From assembly GCA_965116235.1 (NCBI GenBank), contig OZ220496.1, forward strand, positions 2,542,001 to 2,606,000: DNA of 64,000 nucleotides, read 5' to 3'. Both the position numbers and the translations under genes were made by a program. The notes under the pieces are model-generated. The model saw only the letters and a list, made by a program, of their open reading frames with translations. It had not been told where the DNA came from and ran no database searches. This document shows, one piece after another, positions 44,244 through 53,616 of this stretch (position 1 is its first letter; each line of letters begins with the position of its first letter). The stretch comes from MPNP01 sp965116235 (GTDB lineage Bacteria; Pseudomonadota; Alphaproteobacteria; Rhodobacterales; Rhodobacteraceae).

Positions 44244-45106
44244 AATCGACCCTTAAAGAATTTGCTGGTAATGCCCTGCGGCAACAGCCGCAACAAGATC
44301 ACGGCCGCCACAAGAAGTGCAACTTCCCCGATGACCGGCGAAATCGCGAATGTAAAAATTTGGTTTATAGACCCAAAAACGCTTGCACTGCTAAAAATCC
44401 CCATGATAAGCGAAGGGCCGCCAGCGATGACGGTGATGAACGCTTTGGCAATGTATGCCCCGCCTGAAGTGGGCACCAGACCGACAAGCGGTGCAAGAAC
44501 AGCACCTGCAAGACCGGAGAGACAAGAGCCGACAAAGAAGGTTGCCATATATATTTTGTCTGGGCTGTAGCCGAGAGCGGCCGCCATGTCGGAACGTTGC
44601 ATTGTTCCGCGTGCGACAAGGCCGGCACGAGTTGCCGTGAGGACCAGCAGCATGCCAATCAACAGGAGAAAGACGACAACAATGATGAAAAAATTGTAAC
44701 CGTTAACTTGATAGTCACCAATGGCGAACCCAGGAATGGGGGTCGAGATACCCGTGGTGGTGTTGCCGAAGATCATCGTTGCTGATCCAATGAAGAACAA
44801 GCTCAGACCCCAAGTTGCCAACATGGTGTCGATCAGCCGACCATATAGATGTCGGATGACAAGTCGCTCGACGACCAGACCAATCAGTCCTACAATTATC
44901 GGTGCGATGACCAGCATGGCTACAAAGACGTTAACACCCAGATTGACGGCCGTGATGGTGGCGTAGCCGCCCATCATCATGAATTCACCGTGCGCGAGAT
45001 TGATGACCTTCATCATGCCAAAAACCACAGCCAGCCCTGCGCTGATCAAAACCAGCGAGGCTGCCGCATAGAGCATTTCGACTAGAATGACGACGGAAAG
45101 ATCCAT
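44240..45106 (-). CDS. urtB: UrtB/LivH-like ABC permease
   Basis: Permease of 288 aa. LVFGMMKVINLAHGEFMMMGGY is the LivH/UrtB hallmark, and GLVARGTMQRSDMAAALGYSPDKIY forms the coupling loop. It starts 57 nt after the binding-protein gene, separated by a hairpin. The substrate is inferred as urea or short amides because an amidase closes the operon. Confidence 0.88.
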   Translation of the reverse strand: MDLSVVILVEMLYAAASLVLISAGLAVVFGMMKVINLAHGEFMMMGGYATITAVNLGVNVFVAMLVIAPIIVGLIGLVVERLVIRHLYGRLIDTMLATWGLSLFFIGSATMIFGNTTTGISTPIPGFAIGDYQVNGYNFFIIVVVFLLLIGMLLVLTATRAGLVARGTMQRSDMAAALGYSPDKIYMATFFVGSCLSGLAGAVLAPLVGLVPTSGGAYIAKAFITVIAGGPSLIMGIFSSASVFGSINQIFTFAISPVIGEVALLVAAVILLRLLPQGITSKFFKGRL

Positions 45107-45124
45107 GACAAACGCTACGGCAGT

Positions 45125-45144
45125 AAGGCGGAGAATACCGCCTT
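45125..45144 (-). terminator. Hairpin after the amide-binding protein gene
   Basis: A perfect 7-bp stem (45125-45131 with 45138-45144, loop of 6) lies 19 nt after the binding-protein stop. No T-run follows. It probably attenuates or protects the mRNA, keeping the binding protein more abundant than the membrane subunits. Confidence 0.5.
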
Positions 45145-45163
45145 GCCTTCAACTTGTCTGTTT

Positions 45164-46387
45164 TCAGATCTTGATTTCGTACTGCGTGTTATCGTCAGGA
45201 TTCGCTTCAAGATCGCACACAACTTGCGTATCGATTGGCTGGCGTTGAGGCAAGGATTGGATGACTCGCATACCCTGATTCTCGATCTCCATGATGTGCA
45301 CATCCAGCACGGCATGATGCGTTTTGGAATCAACCGTAATCTTGCCGGCCGGACCATCAATTGAAAGACCGGCTTCGAGCACTGCGATCAATTCGTCGCG
45401 CTCGATTGATTCGGCCTGGCGGACAGCTTCAGCCCATGTCATAATGCCTTGATAGTTGGACACGGCAATTTCATGAATCAGATTGCTGTCCCCATAAGCC
45501 TCAGACCACTTCTCCTTGAATGCGTTGTTCGCTGGCGTATCAAGTTCTTGGCTGTAGTTATAGGCGACCATGATTCCATTCCCTTCTTCAGGGGTCAGCA
45601 CTTTGTGTTCATTGCCCACTCCCATCGTCGTGGACGCCAATGGAATTCGATCGTTCATCCCGGCAGCCGCCCATTGCCTAAAGAACGAAAGATGGGCTCC
45701 GCCGACAAGTGGAGCAAATACCAAATCAGGGTCTACCGATTGAATTTTGGCAATGGTTGAGCCAAAATCGCTTACATCAAGCGGGAAATAATCAACGGCA
45801 ACGGTTTCGCCACCATTGTCTGCCACGAATTTTTGGATCCAGCGTGCCGTGTTTTGACCATAGTTGTAGTCAGCCGCGAGGATATAAACTTTGTTGCCCG
45901 ATTTTCCCATAGCATAGGGAACAAGCGCTTCAACTTGCTGCGCCGGCGTTACGCCGTTGATAAAAATGTTCCGGTCGCAGACGCCGCCTTCGTAGAGAAC
46001 ATTGTAGAAGTACAGGGTTTTTGACCGTCGCATGATTTGACGGATGGCTTCTCGCGACGCCGACAGAATCCCTCCGTGTACCACGTCAACCTGATCACGC
46101 CGAGTCAACTGCTGAGCGTATTGAGTGTAAAGTGCTATATCGGACTGAGTGTCGTATGACACAACTTGCACCTCTCTGCCGAGAAGCCCACCATCGGCAT
46201 TGATCTCGTCAACGGCGAGGCGCATGGCCATGTCCATGGGGCGCCCATAGGCATCGAATATTCCCGACACATCCAGAATTGAACCGAGCTTTATGGGTGT
46301 ATTGGCTGAGACTGACGTCGGCAATACATATACTCCGCCCGCAAGTGCAATCCCAGTTCCAAGAAATTGTCTTCTGTTCATTGTCAT
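45164..46387 (-). CDS. urtA: Urea/short-amide ABC transporter substrate-binding protein
   Basis: Periplasmic binding protein of 407 aa with a twin-arginine-type signal (MNRRQFLGTGIALAGG). The mature part, starting IKLGSILDVSGIFDAYGRPM, and the ILAADYNYGQNTARWIQKF segment place it in the UrtA/AmiC/FmdD group rather than LivJ. With the downstream amidase the likely ligand is urea, formamide, acetamide or a similar amide. It follows the SPFH gene by 29 nt. Confidence 0.87.
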   Translation of the reverse strand: MTMNRRQFLGTGIALAGGVYVLPTSVSANTPIKLGSILDVSGIFDAYGRPMDMAMRLAVDEINADGGLLGREVQVVSYDTQSDIALYTQYAQQLTRRDQVDVVHGGILSASREAIRQIMRRSKTLYFYNVLYEGGVCDRNIFINGVTPAQQVEALVPYAMGKSGNKVYILAADYNYGQNTARWIQKFVADNGGETVAVDYFPLDVSDFGSTIAKIQSVDPDLVFAPLVGGAHLSFFRQWAAAGMNDRIPLASTTMGVGNEHKVLTPEEGNGIMVAYNYSQELDTPANNAFKEKWSEAYGDSNLIHEIAVSNYQGIMTWAEAVRQAESIERDELIAVLEAGLSIDGPAGKITVDSKTHHAVLDVHIMEIENQGMRVIQSLPQRQPIDTQVVCDLEANPDDNTQYEIKI

Positions 46388-46416
46388 GAGTTTTTCTCCC
46401 CTGTTTCAGTTTACAC

Positions 46417-48075
46417 TTAAGAAGTTTCCGAAAATTTATCGTCATCGTCCCGGGCGGCCTCAGTGTCAAGCAAGCCCCGGGTGGAATCCATCTGTTCTGA
46501 TTTCGGCTTGATGCGGTTTGCATAGTCAGCAACTCGTCCGGAGAGATTGGCATCAAAATCCAGCCCGATTTCTTCGCCAAGCTGTTTCATTGCAGGCAGG
46601 CGAACAGCCATGCCAAGAATTTGCTCCATCGCTGTACTGAAAGCGCCCTCGACCCCGGCACCCGAATTTTTGCCATCGCCAATTCCTGAAATCTGGTTGA
46701 TCCGAATGGAGTCAATCTTCTCGACCGGCTTCATCATCTGAGTCATGATTTCAGGCAACCGGTCCAGCTTGCGTTCTTCAAGGCGCATTTGAATGACCGC
46801 TTCACTCAAAGTGTTTTCGGCTCTGTTCATGGCTTCGAGGCCAGCAGCTTCAGATTCCTTGCGCAGGCGTTCGGCTTCGCCCATTTTTGCCGCAGTAAAC
46901 GCTGCAGTTTCGGCTCGCGTCTTGGCGATATCGATTTCCTGCCTGATTTTTGCCTTCTCGAGCGACAGCTCCTTTTCCATTTGCATGCGGGATATTTCGC
47001 TTTCACGATTGGCAATGGCCCGCTCTTTTTGAGCCTGAACATTTTCAGCCGCAAGCACGATCTTGCTTCGAGCCTCTTCTTCGTCGGCTCTGGCCTGAGC
47101 TTCGTCGGCTCGTTTGCTGGCAATTTTGATATCGTTCGAAATTTTTTCTTCCTCAAGCACCCGGATTGCCTCCATTTCTGCTTTTCTAAGTGCTTGATCA
47201 CTCTCAACCTGAGCGGACTTCACTCGTTTTTCGTTTTCAATTCGTTGGGTTTCAGTTTTTAGCCGAGCCTCGTCGCGAGCGCAGTCTTCTCGTGATTTGG
47301 CTTCAGCCTCGAGCCTTGCCAAATGCTCATTCTGGGCAATTTCGGACTCGCGTTCTTCTCGTTGAAGTTCGAGTTGACGCTGGTGCTGGGCCAGTCGTAG
47401 TTCACGAACAGCGATTTCCGCACTTGTTTCAACAGCAATTCGAGCCCTGCGTTCTTCGGCAATCAATTCAGCAAGCCGCCTTGAACCGGTTGCATTGAAC
47501 GCGTTCGTGTCATCCTTATGTGTCAGCTTGCTTTGATCCAGCGAAATAAGCGAGGCGGCAACCACCTCCAACCCAAGGCGCTGGACACGCGATTCAACCA
47601 ATCGGATTACATCATCAAGGAAGTCAATGCGGTTCACATGGATATCATCAAGGCGTCGTGCGGCAGCGGCAGTCTGAATTGCATTGGTCGAGGGACCCGT
47701 TAAAATTTCGGCTATGGCTTCACCGCCACGAGCAATTCGCCCACCAAGAGTTTGGGCAGCTGTTGCAATGCAATTATCACTGGGCGTGACACGCAACTCA
47801 AACTCTACAACGACATCGGCCCTCAGTTTGTCCGTTGTAAGTATAGCATTCGGTCCCGTTTGCGATGTCGTGACAGTTATCGACTGCATGGACACCTTTT
47901 GCAGCCTGTGAAGAATAGGAAACGCCAAGACCCCTCGGTCGATCACCACCTTGCATCCGCCCAGACCCGTGCGAACCAGCGCGACTTCAAGCGTCGCTTT
48001 GGCATAATATCGTTGCAATAGCCACAGACCGAGTGCAAAAGTTACGGCGGTGGCAAGTGCTAAGGCCCAAATCAT
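46417..48075 (-). CDS. SPFH/flotillin-like membrane protein
   Basis: A 552-aa protein with one N-terminal membrane helix (residues 1-20), an SPFH/band-7 domain to about residue 200 (GGCKVVIDRGVLAFPILH, LRADVVVEFELRV), then a very long charged coiled coil of about 230 residues rich in Glu, Arg and Ala. A short C-terminal region follows. This is the flotillin/YqiK layout, and such proteins organise membrane domains. It is the first gene on the amide-uptake strand, 29 nt before the binding-protein gene, which is an unusual partner. Confidence 0.85.
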   Translation of the reverse strand: MIWALALATAVTFALGLWLLQRYYAKATLEVALVRTGLGGCKVVIDRGVLAFPILHRLQKVSMQSITVTTSQTGPNAILTTDKLRADVVVEFELRVTPSDNCIATAAQTLGGRIARGGEAIAEILTGPSTNAIQTAAAARRLDDIHVNRIDFLDDVIRLVESRVQRLGLEVVAASLISLDQSKLTHKDDTNAFNATGSRRLAELIAEERRARIAVETSAEIAVRELRLAQHQRQLELQREERESEIAQNEHLARLEAEAKSREDCARDEARLKTETQRIENEKRVKSAQVESDQALRKAEMEAIRVLEEEKISNDIKIASKRADEAQARADEEEARSKIVLAAENVQAQKERAIANRESEISRMQMEKELSLEKAKIRQEIDIAKTRAETAAFTAAKMGEAERLRKESEAAGLEAMNRAENTLSEAVIQMRLEERKLDRLPEIMTQMMKPVEKIDSIRINQISGIGDGKNSGAGVEGAFSTAMEQILGMAVRLPAMKQLGEEIGLDFDANLSGRVADYANRIKPKSEQMDSTRGLLDTEAARDDDDKFSETS

Positions 48076-49414
48076 GACAAGAATCTTATTTTAGATTGAT
48101 GGCATCAACGAATACGTCATCCGGAATCCCTCTTGCGCGTAAATTTCCGGAATGACCACCATTTGAGTGAGGCATAGCAAACCAACTGAGCACGATGTCC
48201 AGATGCTCTCACGATGATTCAGGGTGCGGGGTTTTTCGAGCGAATCTGCGACCGCCCTCAACTGTTGCGTGTTGGACAGCTTCGTTGAACGGGCGGTTTC
48301 AGCCCTAGCGAACGCTAAATGTTTTTGAGGGGGGGGGAGGCAAAAGGATTGGAGGCTTTCTCAACATTGCTCCCATCTTGGAGCACATCTGAATCGATGA
48401 CCCTAATACTCGAAGAATGCATCGTTACGTCTCGCTACTGGTTTCACAGCTTACGCCTGCCCAAACTCAACGACCCAAACCATCCAGCAAATCCGGCCAA
48501 GCAACTCAAGACTCACTCAATCTCTCCTCTAAGCATCTTGCGCTGAGTTCAATTTTCTGCCACCTCCGTCAAACATTTAGACTACTTTTTCGTCAAAGTA
48601 AAAGATTTTTTGTAGTAACTCTCCCGAAGACGACATTCGACTGTCCAGACTGATTGTCGCCTCACACGATCATAAAGGTGTGCTTCGAGAACAATTAAGC
48701 CTCAAGCTTTCCGATCTGTCGTAACCGGCTGGGGCATATGATTCTGATATTGACGCGAGCCTTGTTCCAAACGGCTTAATTCGAACACTCCGGTACGATC
48801 ATAAGGGTGGCGGTATATCAGAGCAACAGAGCGAGGGGCCAGGCTTGCCGACGTCCGACCCCGAGCTAGACGCTGACAACACGCTATAAATCGTGCTCTT
48901 GCAAATGGTTTGCGTGTAGCCTTTGTGTTTATCTGCTCCGCTGACGACAATCACCAGAATGACGGCTTTCCCCTTGATGCCATCTGATCAGTCGACACTG
49001 ATTCAACTGAGTGCTATGCGCGTCGAAAGCTTAGCGAAGTAAAATCAACTTGGGCACTTGAATCTTCTCCAATACGATGGTATGAAAATTTGAGGAATTT
49101 ACGGCCTGAACACGAGCCAAAAAGGCAAACACTTGGGAAGTGGTTAGTTGCGTTGTCCGCATGAAGTCTTCTTCTCATAGAGACACCAAGCTGCTAGAGG
49201 TTAGTTTTAATCATTTTCTACTAACGTTTCAGAACTTGGCCAAGTCGCCATGCGTTGTAGTCCATATGACTGATCGGATCGGCTTGGCCTCGGTGTGGTT
49301 GAGATCTGTTCACGAGCAACAAAGATGTTGGAATGACTGAAAATAGTCGCTTACACATCACCAGAATTGAAATCTTTTGTTTTTTTACTGACCAATAGGT
49401 AGGCCGGCCAATTA
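48076..49414. other. Gene-poor region with a G9 tract
   Basis: About 1.3 kb without a convincing gene. At 48329-48337 there are nine Gs. Upstream of it the bases ACCGCCC and GGGCGGT form a spaced inverted repeat, and TAGCG-AA-CGCTA a small hairpin. Short open frames exist (the longest 82 codons) but show no family pattern. It may be decayed DNA between the amide operon and the tRNA-Leu(CAA) gene. Confidence 0.5.
48329..48337 (+). repeat. G9 homopolymer in non-coding DNA
   Basis: Nine Gs follow the start of a short 75-codon open frame (ATG 48319) that I judge not to be a gene. Confidence 0.6.
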
Positions 49415-49501
49415 TGGTACCCGAGGTGAGACTCGAACTCACAAGATCATGCGATCGGGGGATTTTGAGTCCCCTGCGTCTACCAATTCCGCCACTCGGG
49501 C
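49415..49501 (-). tRNA. tRNA-Leu(CAA)
   Basis: An 87-nt tRNA with encoded CCA. The 5' arm starts GCCCGAGTGGCGGAATTGG, the anticodon stem GGGGA/TCCCC encloses CTCAAAA (anticodon CAA), and a long variable arm and the TTCGAGTC T-loop follow. The acceptor stem pairs over 7 positions with one G-U. It is uninterrupted, unlike the tRNA-Leu(UAA) of this window. Confidence 0.95.
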
Positions 49502-50310
49502 AAGGAATCAATTTGCCCGTAACGTCGGACAACGTTGCTCCGGTTGACAAGTTAGACTTTTACAAATTACTTTCAACGATTTAGTGACCCGTGTATTTCT
49601 CGTGTAAGGTAGGCAATTGACGCTCTTCAGCACAAAGCCAAACTTCTGAAACCAATTTTTTGTAACCTTGCAATAACAAGCACTATTTTTACCTTGGGAT
49701 GGCATCCAACTGGACCGGTTTCAGGCGTTGCGCACACCCAGAAGCTCTAAGGTCCACTCCTGTAGCGGGGTCGATGTCATCATCAGTTCGGCAAAACGCC
49801 GAACCATCGGGCATATGTCAGGTGGCCGGCCGAACTTGGGACAGTGGAGTCGCTGGTGCCACGACCGATAGTTGCGCCGGGATGCCGTCAATATGAAACA
49901 GAAGGAATTACCGTATTATGCACATGTACCATTCAACACAATAAGCCAGACATGCTCAGTGCAAAACATGGGCGCGTATGCGGTGAGCCCGATGATGCTC
50001 GACCGGCCGCACCTTCCGATCCACGGTGTTCAGGTTTCCGACAGCGTGATCCCCACGAGGCCGTCGCTTGTTGGACCGGACGGTCTCATCGGCCATGTCC
50101 CGGCCGGCGAAGGCGACACGACCGGAGGCCGTCCAAGGTTGCCTCGGCGCGATGTTGACAGCCCTTTGACACCCGGTGAGTCCACTGGCTCGCGTCTGAA
50201 GGTCACGTGCGGTTTCATCCTGTATCGATCCTGACGGGGGCCGGCCGCCGGCCTGCGCCGATGCCGACAACCGGCATCGCCCCGCAACCCGACGGCCTTC
50301 CGTCTCCCAA
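49502..50310. other. Non-coding stretch between tRNA-Leu(CAA) and the autotransporter
   Basis: About 800 bases. The first 200 are AT-rich; GC content then rises clearly. A 7-bp hairpin GTTCGGC-AAAAC-GCCGAAC lies at 49787-49805, and an 8-bp hairpin CGATGCCG/CGGCATCG at 50259-50279, just after the autotransporter stop, may terminate it (no T-run). A 120-codon open frame (49872-50234, plus strand) looks spurious. Confidence 0.45.
50259..50279 (-). terminator. Possible terminator hairpin after the autotransporter
   Basis: A perfect 8-bp stem with a 5-nt loop starts 31 nt after the stop, followed by a second GC-palindromic stretch. There is no T-run, so an intrinsic terminator is only possible. 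Confidence 0.35.
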
Positions 50311-53300
50311 TCAGAAGCGGAAGGTCACGGACAGACCGCCCCCAAAGTCGGTGTTGTCGCTCCCCGCCGTCGCATAAAAGGCATCCCCCGTCAGTAGCGT
50401 CGTGTCGTGGCCGCCCAGAGACATCGCCCCGCCGACGCCCAGACGCACCCAGGTCGGCTTCACCTCGGTCGTCAGCCGGGTGCCGGCTACCATCACCGCA
50501 CGCTTGGACGAGAACTCATGCTCCAGATCCAGCGATGCATACAGCCGACCGTCCGCCTCCCCGGAACCCAGCTCAGCCAGCACGCCCACACGACCCTGAA
50601 CGCTCTGCTCCTTGTCCGGAGCAACCCGGCCGGCTCCATCGATCCTGGCCGGTTCGTCAAAGGCATCCATGTCCACCGATGACCAGGACAGACCCCCACG
50701 CGGAATCACGGTCATGCCCCCCATGCTCATCGGCTGGCCGACTTCCACACCGAACGCCAGACCGGTGCCGCCACCCGTGGAGGTGATCGCACCAACCGCA
50801 CCGTTGGCCGACACCATCGTGATATCAAAGAACCGGGTGTAGCTCAGCTGGCCGTCCACATACAGGCCATCATCGCCTGTCCAGGTCAGGGACACGCCCA
50901 CACCGGTGCCGTTCGCTTCCATGGTGCCACCCCTCTTGACGGTGGCCTCGCTCTGCCGGTAGTGGGCACTCACGCCCAGCACCAGACGATCATCGGTCGG
51001 CACCTCCAGACCCGCCTCAAAGTCGGTCTGCTTCACATCCCACGCCAGAGACTGACGCCAGAAGTCCGTTGCGGTCGTCGATGTATCGGCCATCCGTTCC
51101 CCATCGCGAACCGCCAGACGCACCCAGACACCCGTGCGGGCACCCGGCACCGCCACATGCTCCCCCTTGCTGCTCTGGACCATGACCTCCTCGTTGCCGG
51201 TGCTCCGGCGGGGCATGGCCATGCGCGTGCTGTAGGGCGTCAGCTCCACCAGACCCAGAAGCACCGACGGCACCACCTCATACAGACGCGCCCGATGGCT
51301 GTACAGACGCAAGACCGGAGCCGACGGATCATCCTCGAATTGGTAACCATCCGTAATCTTCTCGAGCTGGGCCTTGAACACCTGTTCGTACACACCCATC
51401 CGGTCGCCACGGCGGTAGACATGATCATTCACCTTCAGATCATTGTCGGTTCCGGATGCACTGCGGGTCTTGAACGCGAGTGTGGAACGGGTCCTTTCCT
51501 TGTTCGCTTCTTCTATATCCTGGGCCGCGGACACGCGGTTCAGGATCTGGCCTTCGACATGGCCCACAACACCCGCCTCGTCCTTCTCCAGAATCACCGC
51601 GACAACTTCGGCCTGGTCATCGTCATACTTGGGATCCACCTCGATGGCCACGCCGGATTTTGCCTTGACATGCGCCCGGGGACCAATCACGATCGTGCCG
51701 CCCCCCTTCTCGTTCGCGCCTAGCGCGACTATAGTACTCCTCCGGATGCGCACGCCAGCACATATGTTCTGGTTCGTCTTCGTGTTGGTGCATGCCGAGT
51801 CACCACCCATGACCGTACCGCGGATGGTGAGAGCAAACTTGTCGACGGCCGAACCGCGTTTGTCGACCATGATGCCATAATGGTCCGCCGTGATCACGCT
51901 GCCTTCCTTGGTCTCGACCGTGGCCGTGGCACCAGCGTAAGCGCGGGCACGAAGGCCAATCTCCGTCGCCGTGATGCGGCTGCTCGCCTCCATCGTGATC
52001 GATACGGCCTTGTAGCCTTGCGCATGAATGCCCGCTTGGGCACCCGCCGTGATCTTGCCTCTATGGATGATCGTGATGGTACCGGTGCGGCCAGGATTGA
52101 GGTAAGCCACAATCCCATACCCGTCTGTTTCAATCGCGCTGTCCGCTCCCGTCTTAATCGCGATGTTGCCCTCGGCTGGCGATTCGCTTCTTGGAAGGCT
52201 TGCATATATCGCATCCCCGTCGGCGTGTATACTCCCCGAGTGCGTGATCATGATGTTGCCTTTGGCATCGACATTGATGCCCTTCTCCTTCGCCGTGATG
52301 CTGCTACCCGTCATCGTTGTGATCGTGACGTCTCGGTTGCCTTTCGCTTCAATGCCATATCCATCCGCCTTAATCATACCTCTGTGGGTGATCTTGATGT
52401 CGCCGATGCGTTTGTCTCCATCATTAAGGGCTTGGATCCCATACGGATAGGCTTTACTGTCGATGAATGGAATCAATTTTGTCACAATCTTGCTGTCCGC
52501 TCCCGTCTCAATCACGATGTCGCCCTTGATCTCGTCCTCGCTGCCAGAGTAGCCCTCCACGAATGCGTATATCCCATGCGTGGCATATATTTCGCCTCGG
52601 TGCGTGATCGCGATCTTGCCGACACCCGCGGGCTTTATATTAGCACGAATGCCATGCGTACCGATGGATTTGCCGTCCAAGCCGATCATCACTCCGGGAT
52701 CAACCGTAATCGTGATGTCACCCTTGGCGAACTGCAGAACATCCACACCATGGCCCTGCTTATAATTGCCCACGGCGTCCTCCGCACGAATGGAACCGCC
52801 CTTGAGATGGACCGTGATCGGTATCGTCGTGCCCGCGGCCGCTTCGGCAGTCGTAACGGAGATGCCTGCTCTGGTCTCGTTCGTCGACTTCGACACGTCA
52901 ATTGTGGCGCTCGACTCAAGATGGATACTCGTCTCTTTCCCAGCTTCCCCCGTGTGTTTAAGGTTAATGCCAACTCCCCCGGCACCCGAGGTAGTGATGA
53001 TGCTCTTTTCGTCCAGTACGAGCTTAAGCAAGCCGGTCCCGGCACGTCCCATGCCTATGCCCGTGCCCTGCGAATAGGTCGCGATACGGCCCGTGACCAC
53101 AACGTCACGGGTGCCACCAGTTGTGGCGGTAATGCTGAGGGCGCCGCCGGTGAGGTGTGTTTCACTTGTGCCAAGCACGGCCCCGTTCAAGTTCAGCTTC
53201 AGACCTCCGGTCAGTCCGGTGCATGCAATCACACCCGTGTCGCTGCTGCCCAGGGTAAACTCGGGCGGCGTTCCATCTGTACCCGTGCATGTTTGGGCCG

Positions 53301-53439
53301 CAACCGAATGCGGCACCGCCATGAGTATCCCCAGCCCAACAAGCAGTGCACCAATTGTCGAAGGCCCGAAGCCCGGTCCACGGAGAGACGGGCCCGAGAG
53401 ATCATCTACCCCCCCCTGCTCGCGTTCATGGGCACGCAC
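50311..53439 (-). CDS. Autotransporter outer-membrane protein (type Va), start probably phase-variable
   Basis: Large secreted adhesin-like protein, 1042 aa from GTG 53439. A signal region (IGALLVGLGILMAVPHSVAAQ) is followed by a beta-helix passenger built of degenerate repeats of the type ITHRGEIYATHGIYA, ITHSGSIHADGDAIYA and IIHRGKITAGAQAGIHA, alternating with TGSSITA-like turns. The C-terminal 280 or so residues form the beta-barrel and end in phenylalanine (GGGLSVTFRF). The better start is ATG 53486, with AGAAGGGA before it, but its frame stops at TAG right after eight Gs (53409-53416). Nine Gs would join it. The base composition is clearly GC-richer than that of neighbouring operons. Confidence 0.9.
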   Translation of the reverse strand: MRAHEREQGGVDDLSGPSLRGPGFGPSTIGALLVGLGILMAVPHSVAAQTCTGTDGTPPEFTLGSSDTGVIACTGLTGGLKLNLNGAVLGTSETHLTGGALSITATTGGTRDVVVTGRIATYSQGTGIGMGRAGTGLLKLVLDEKSIITTSGAGGVGINLKHTGEAGKETSIHLESSATIDVSKSTNETRAGISVTTAEAAAGTTIPITVHLKGGSIRAEDAVGNYKQGHGVDVLQFAKGDITITVDPGVMIGLDGKSIGTHGIRANIKPAGVGKIAITHRGEIYATHGIYAFVEGYSGSEDEIKGDIVIETGADSKIVTKLIPFIDSKAYPYGIQALNDGDKRIGDIKITHRGMIKADGYGIEAKGNRDVTITTMTGSSITAKEKGINVDAKGNIMITHSGSIHADGDAIYASLPRSESPAEGNIAIKTGADSAIETDGYGIVAYLNPGRTGTITIIHRGKITAGAQAGIHAQGYKAVSITMEASSRITATEIGLRARAYAGATATVETKEGSVITADHYGIMVDKRGSAVDKFALTIRGTVMGGDSACTNTKTNQNICAGVRIRRSTIVALGANEKGGGTIVIGPRAHVKAKSGVAIEVDPKYDDDQAEVVAVILEKDEAGVVGHVEGQILNRVSAAQDIEEANKERTRSTLAFKTRSASGTDNDLKVNDHVYRRGDRMGVYEQVFKAQLEKITDGYQFEDDPSAPVLRLYSHRARLYEVVPSVLLGLVELTPYSTRMAMPRRSTGNEEVMVQSSKGEHVAVPGARTGVWVRLAVRDGERMADTSTTATDFWRQSLAWDVKQTDFEAGLEVPTDDRLVLGVSAHYRQSEATVKRGGTMEANGTGVGVSLTWTGDDGLYVDGQLSYTRFFDITMVSANGAVGAITSTGGGTGLAFGVEVGQPMSMGGMTVIPRGGLSWSSVDMDAFDEPARIDGAGRVAPDKEQSVQGRVGVLAELGSGEADGRLYASLDLEHEFSSKRAVMVAGTRLTTEVKPTWVRLGVGGAMSLGGHDTTLLTGDAFYATAGSDNTDFGGGLSVTFRF
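53409..53416 (-). repeat. G8 homopolymer in the autotransporter leader
   Basis: Eight Gs on the coding strand, about 70 nt after ATG 53486. With eight, the ATG frame reads MIMTGLISIWADGASPCVPM, then NASRGG and a stop; with nine it enters the signal peptide and passenger. With seven it also stops within two codons. Confidence 0.85.
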
Positions 53440-53525
53440 GGGCTGGCCCCGTCCGCCCAGATCGAAATCAATCCTGTCATGATCATTGTTCCCTTCTCGT
53501 TATCCAAAAAGTAAAGTCTGCTAGA

Positions 53526-53554
53526 AAATAAATGCCCTCCCCCAGAATTTGCAA
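53526..53554 (-). promoter_or_regulatory. Candidate autotransporter promoter
   Basis: TTGCAA at 53554-53549 and TTATTT at 53531-53526 on the minus strand are spaced by 17 nt. Transcription would begin near 53518, about 30 nt before ATG 53486, leaving room for the AGAAGGGA ribosome site. This supports ATG 53486 over GTG 53439. Confidence 0.4.
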
Positions 53555-53605
53555 CTCTTTTGTGACGCTCCGGTTCATTTTTCTCCAAACTGTCGCATGC
53601 ATGCG

Positions 53606-53616
53606 CCCCCCCCCCC
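53606..53616 (-). repeat. C11/G11 homopolymer upstream of the autotransporter promoter
   Basis: Eleven Cs on the plus strand, the longest homopolymer noted in the window. Confidence 0.8.

Noticed and set aside
48319..48546. A 75-codon frame running through the G9 tract
   Set aside because: No ribosome site, no family pattern and a Ser/Pro/Thr-rich composition typical of random frames.
51880..53514. A 544-codon open frame on the plus strand opposite the autotransporter
   Set aside because: It is the antisense of a GC-rich repetitive gene. The product has no signal, no family pattern and a composition dominated by Arg, His and Asp, as expected of a shadow frame.
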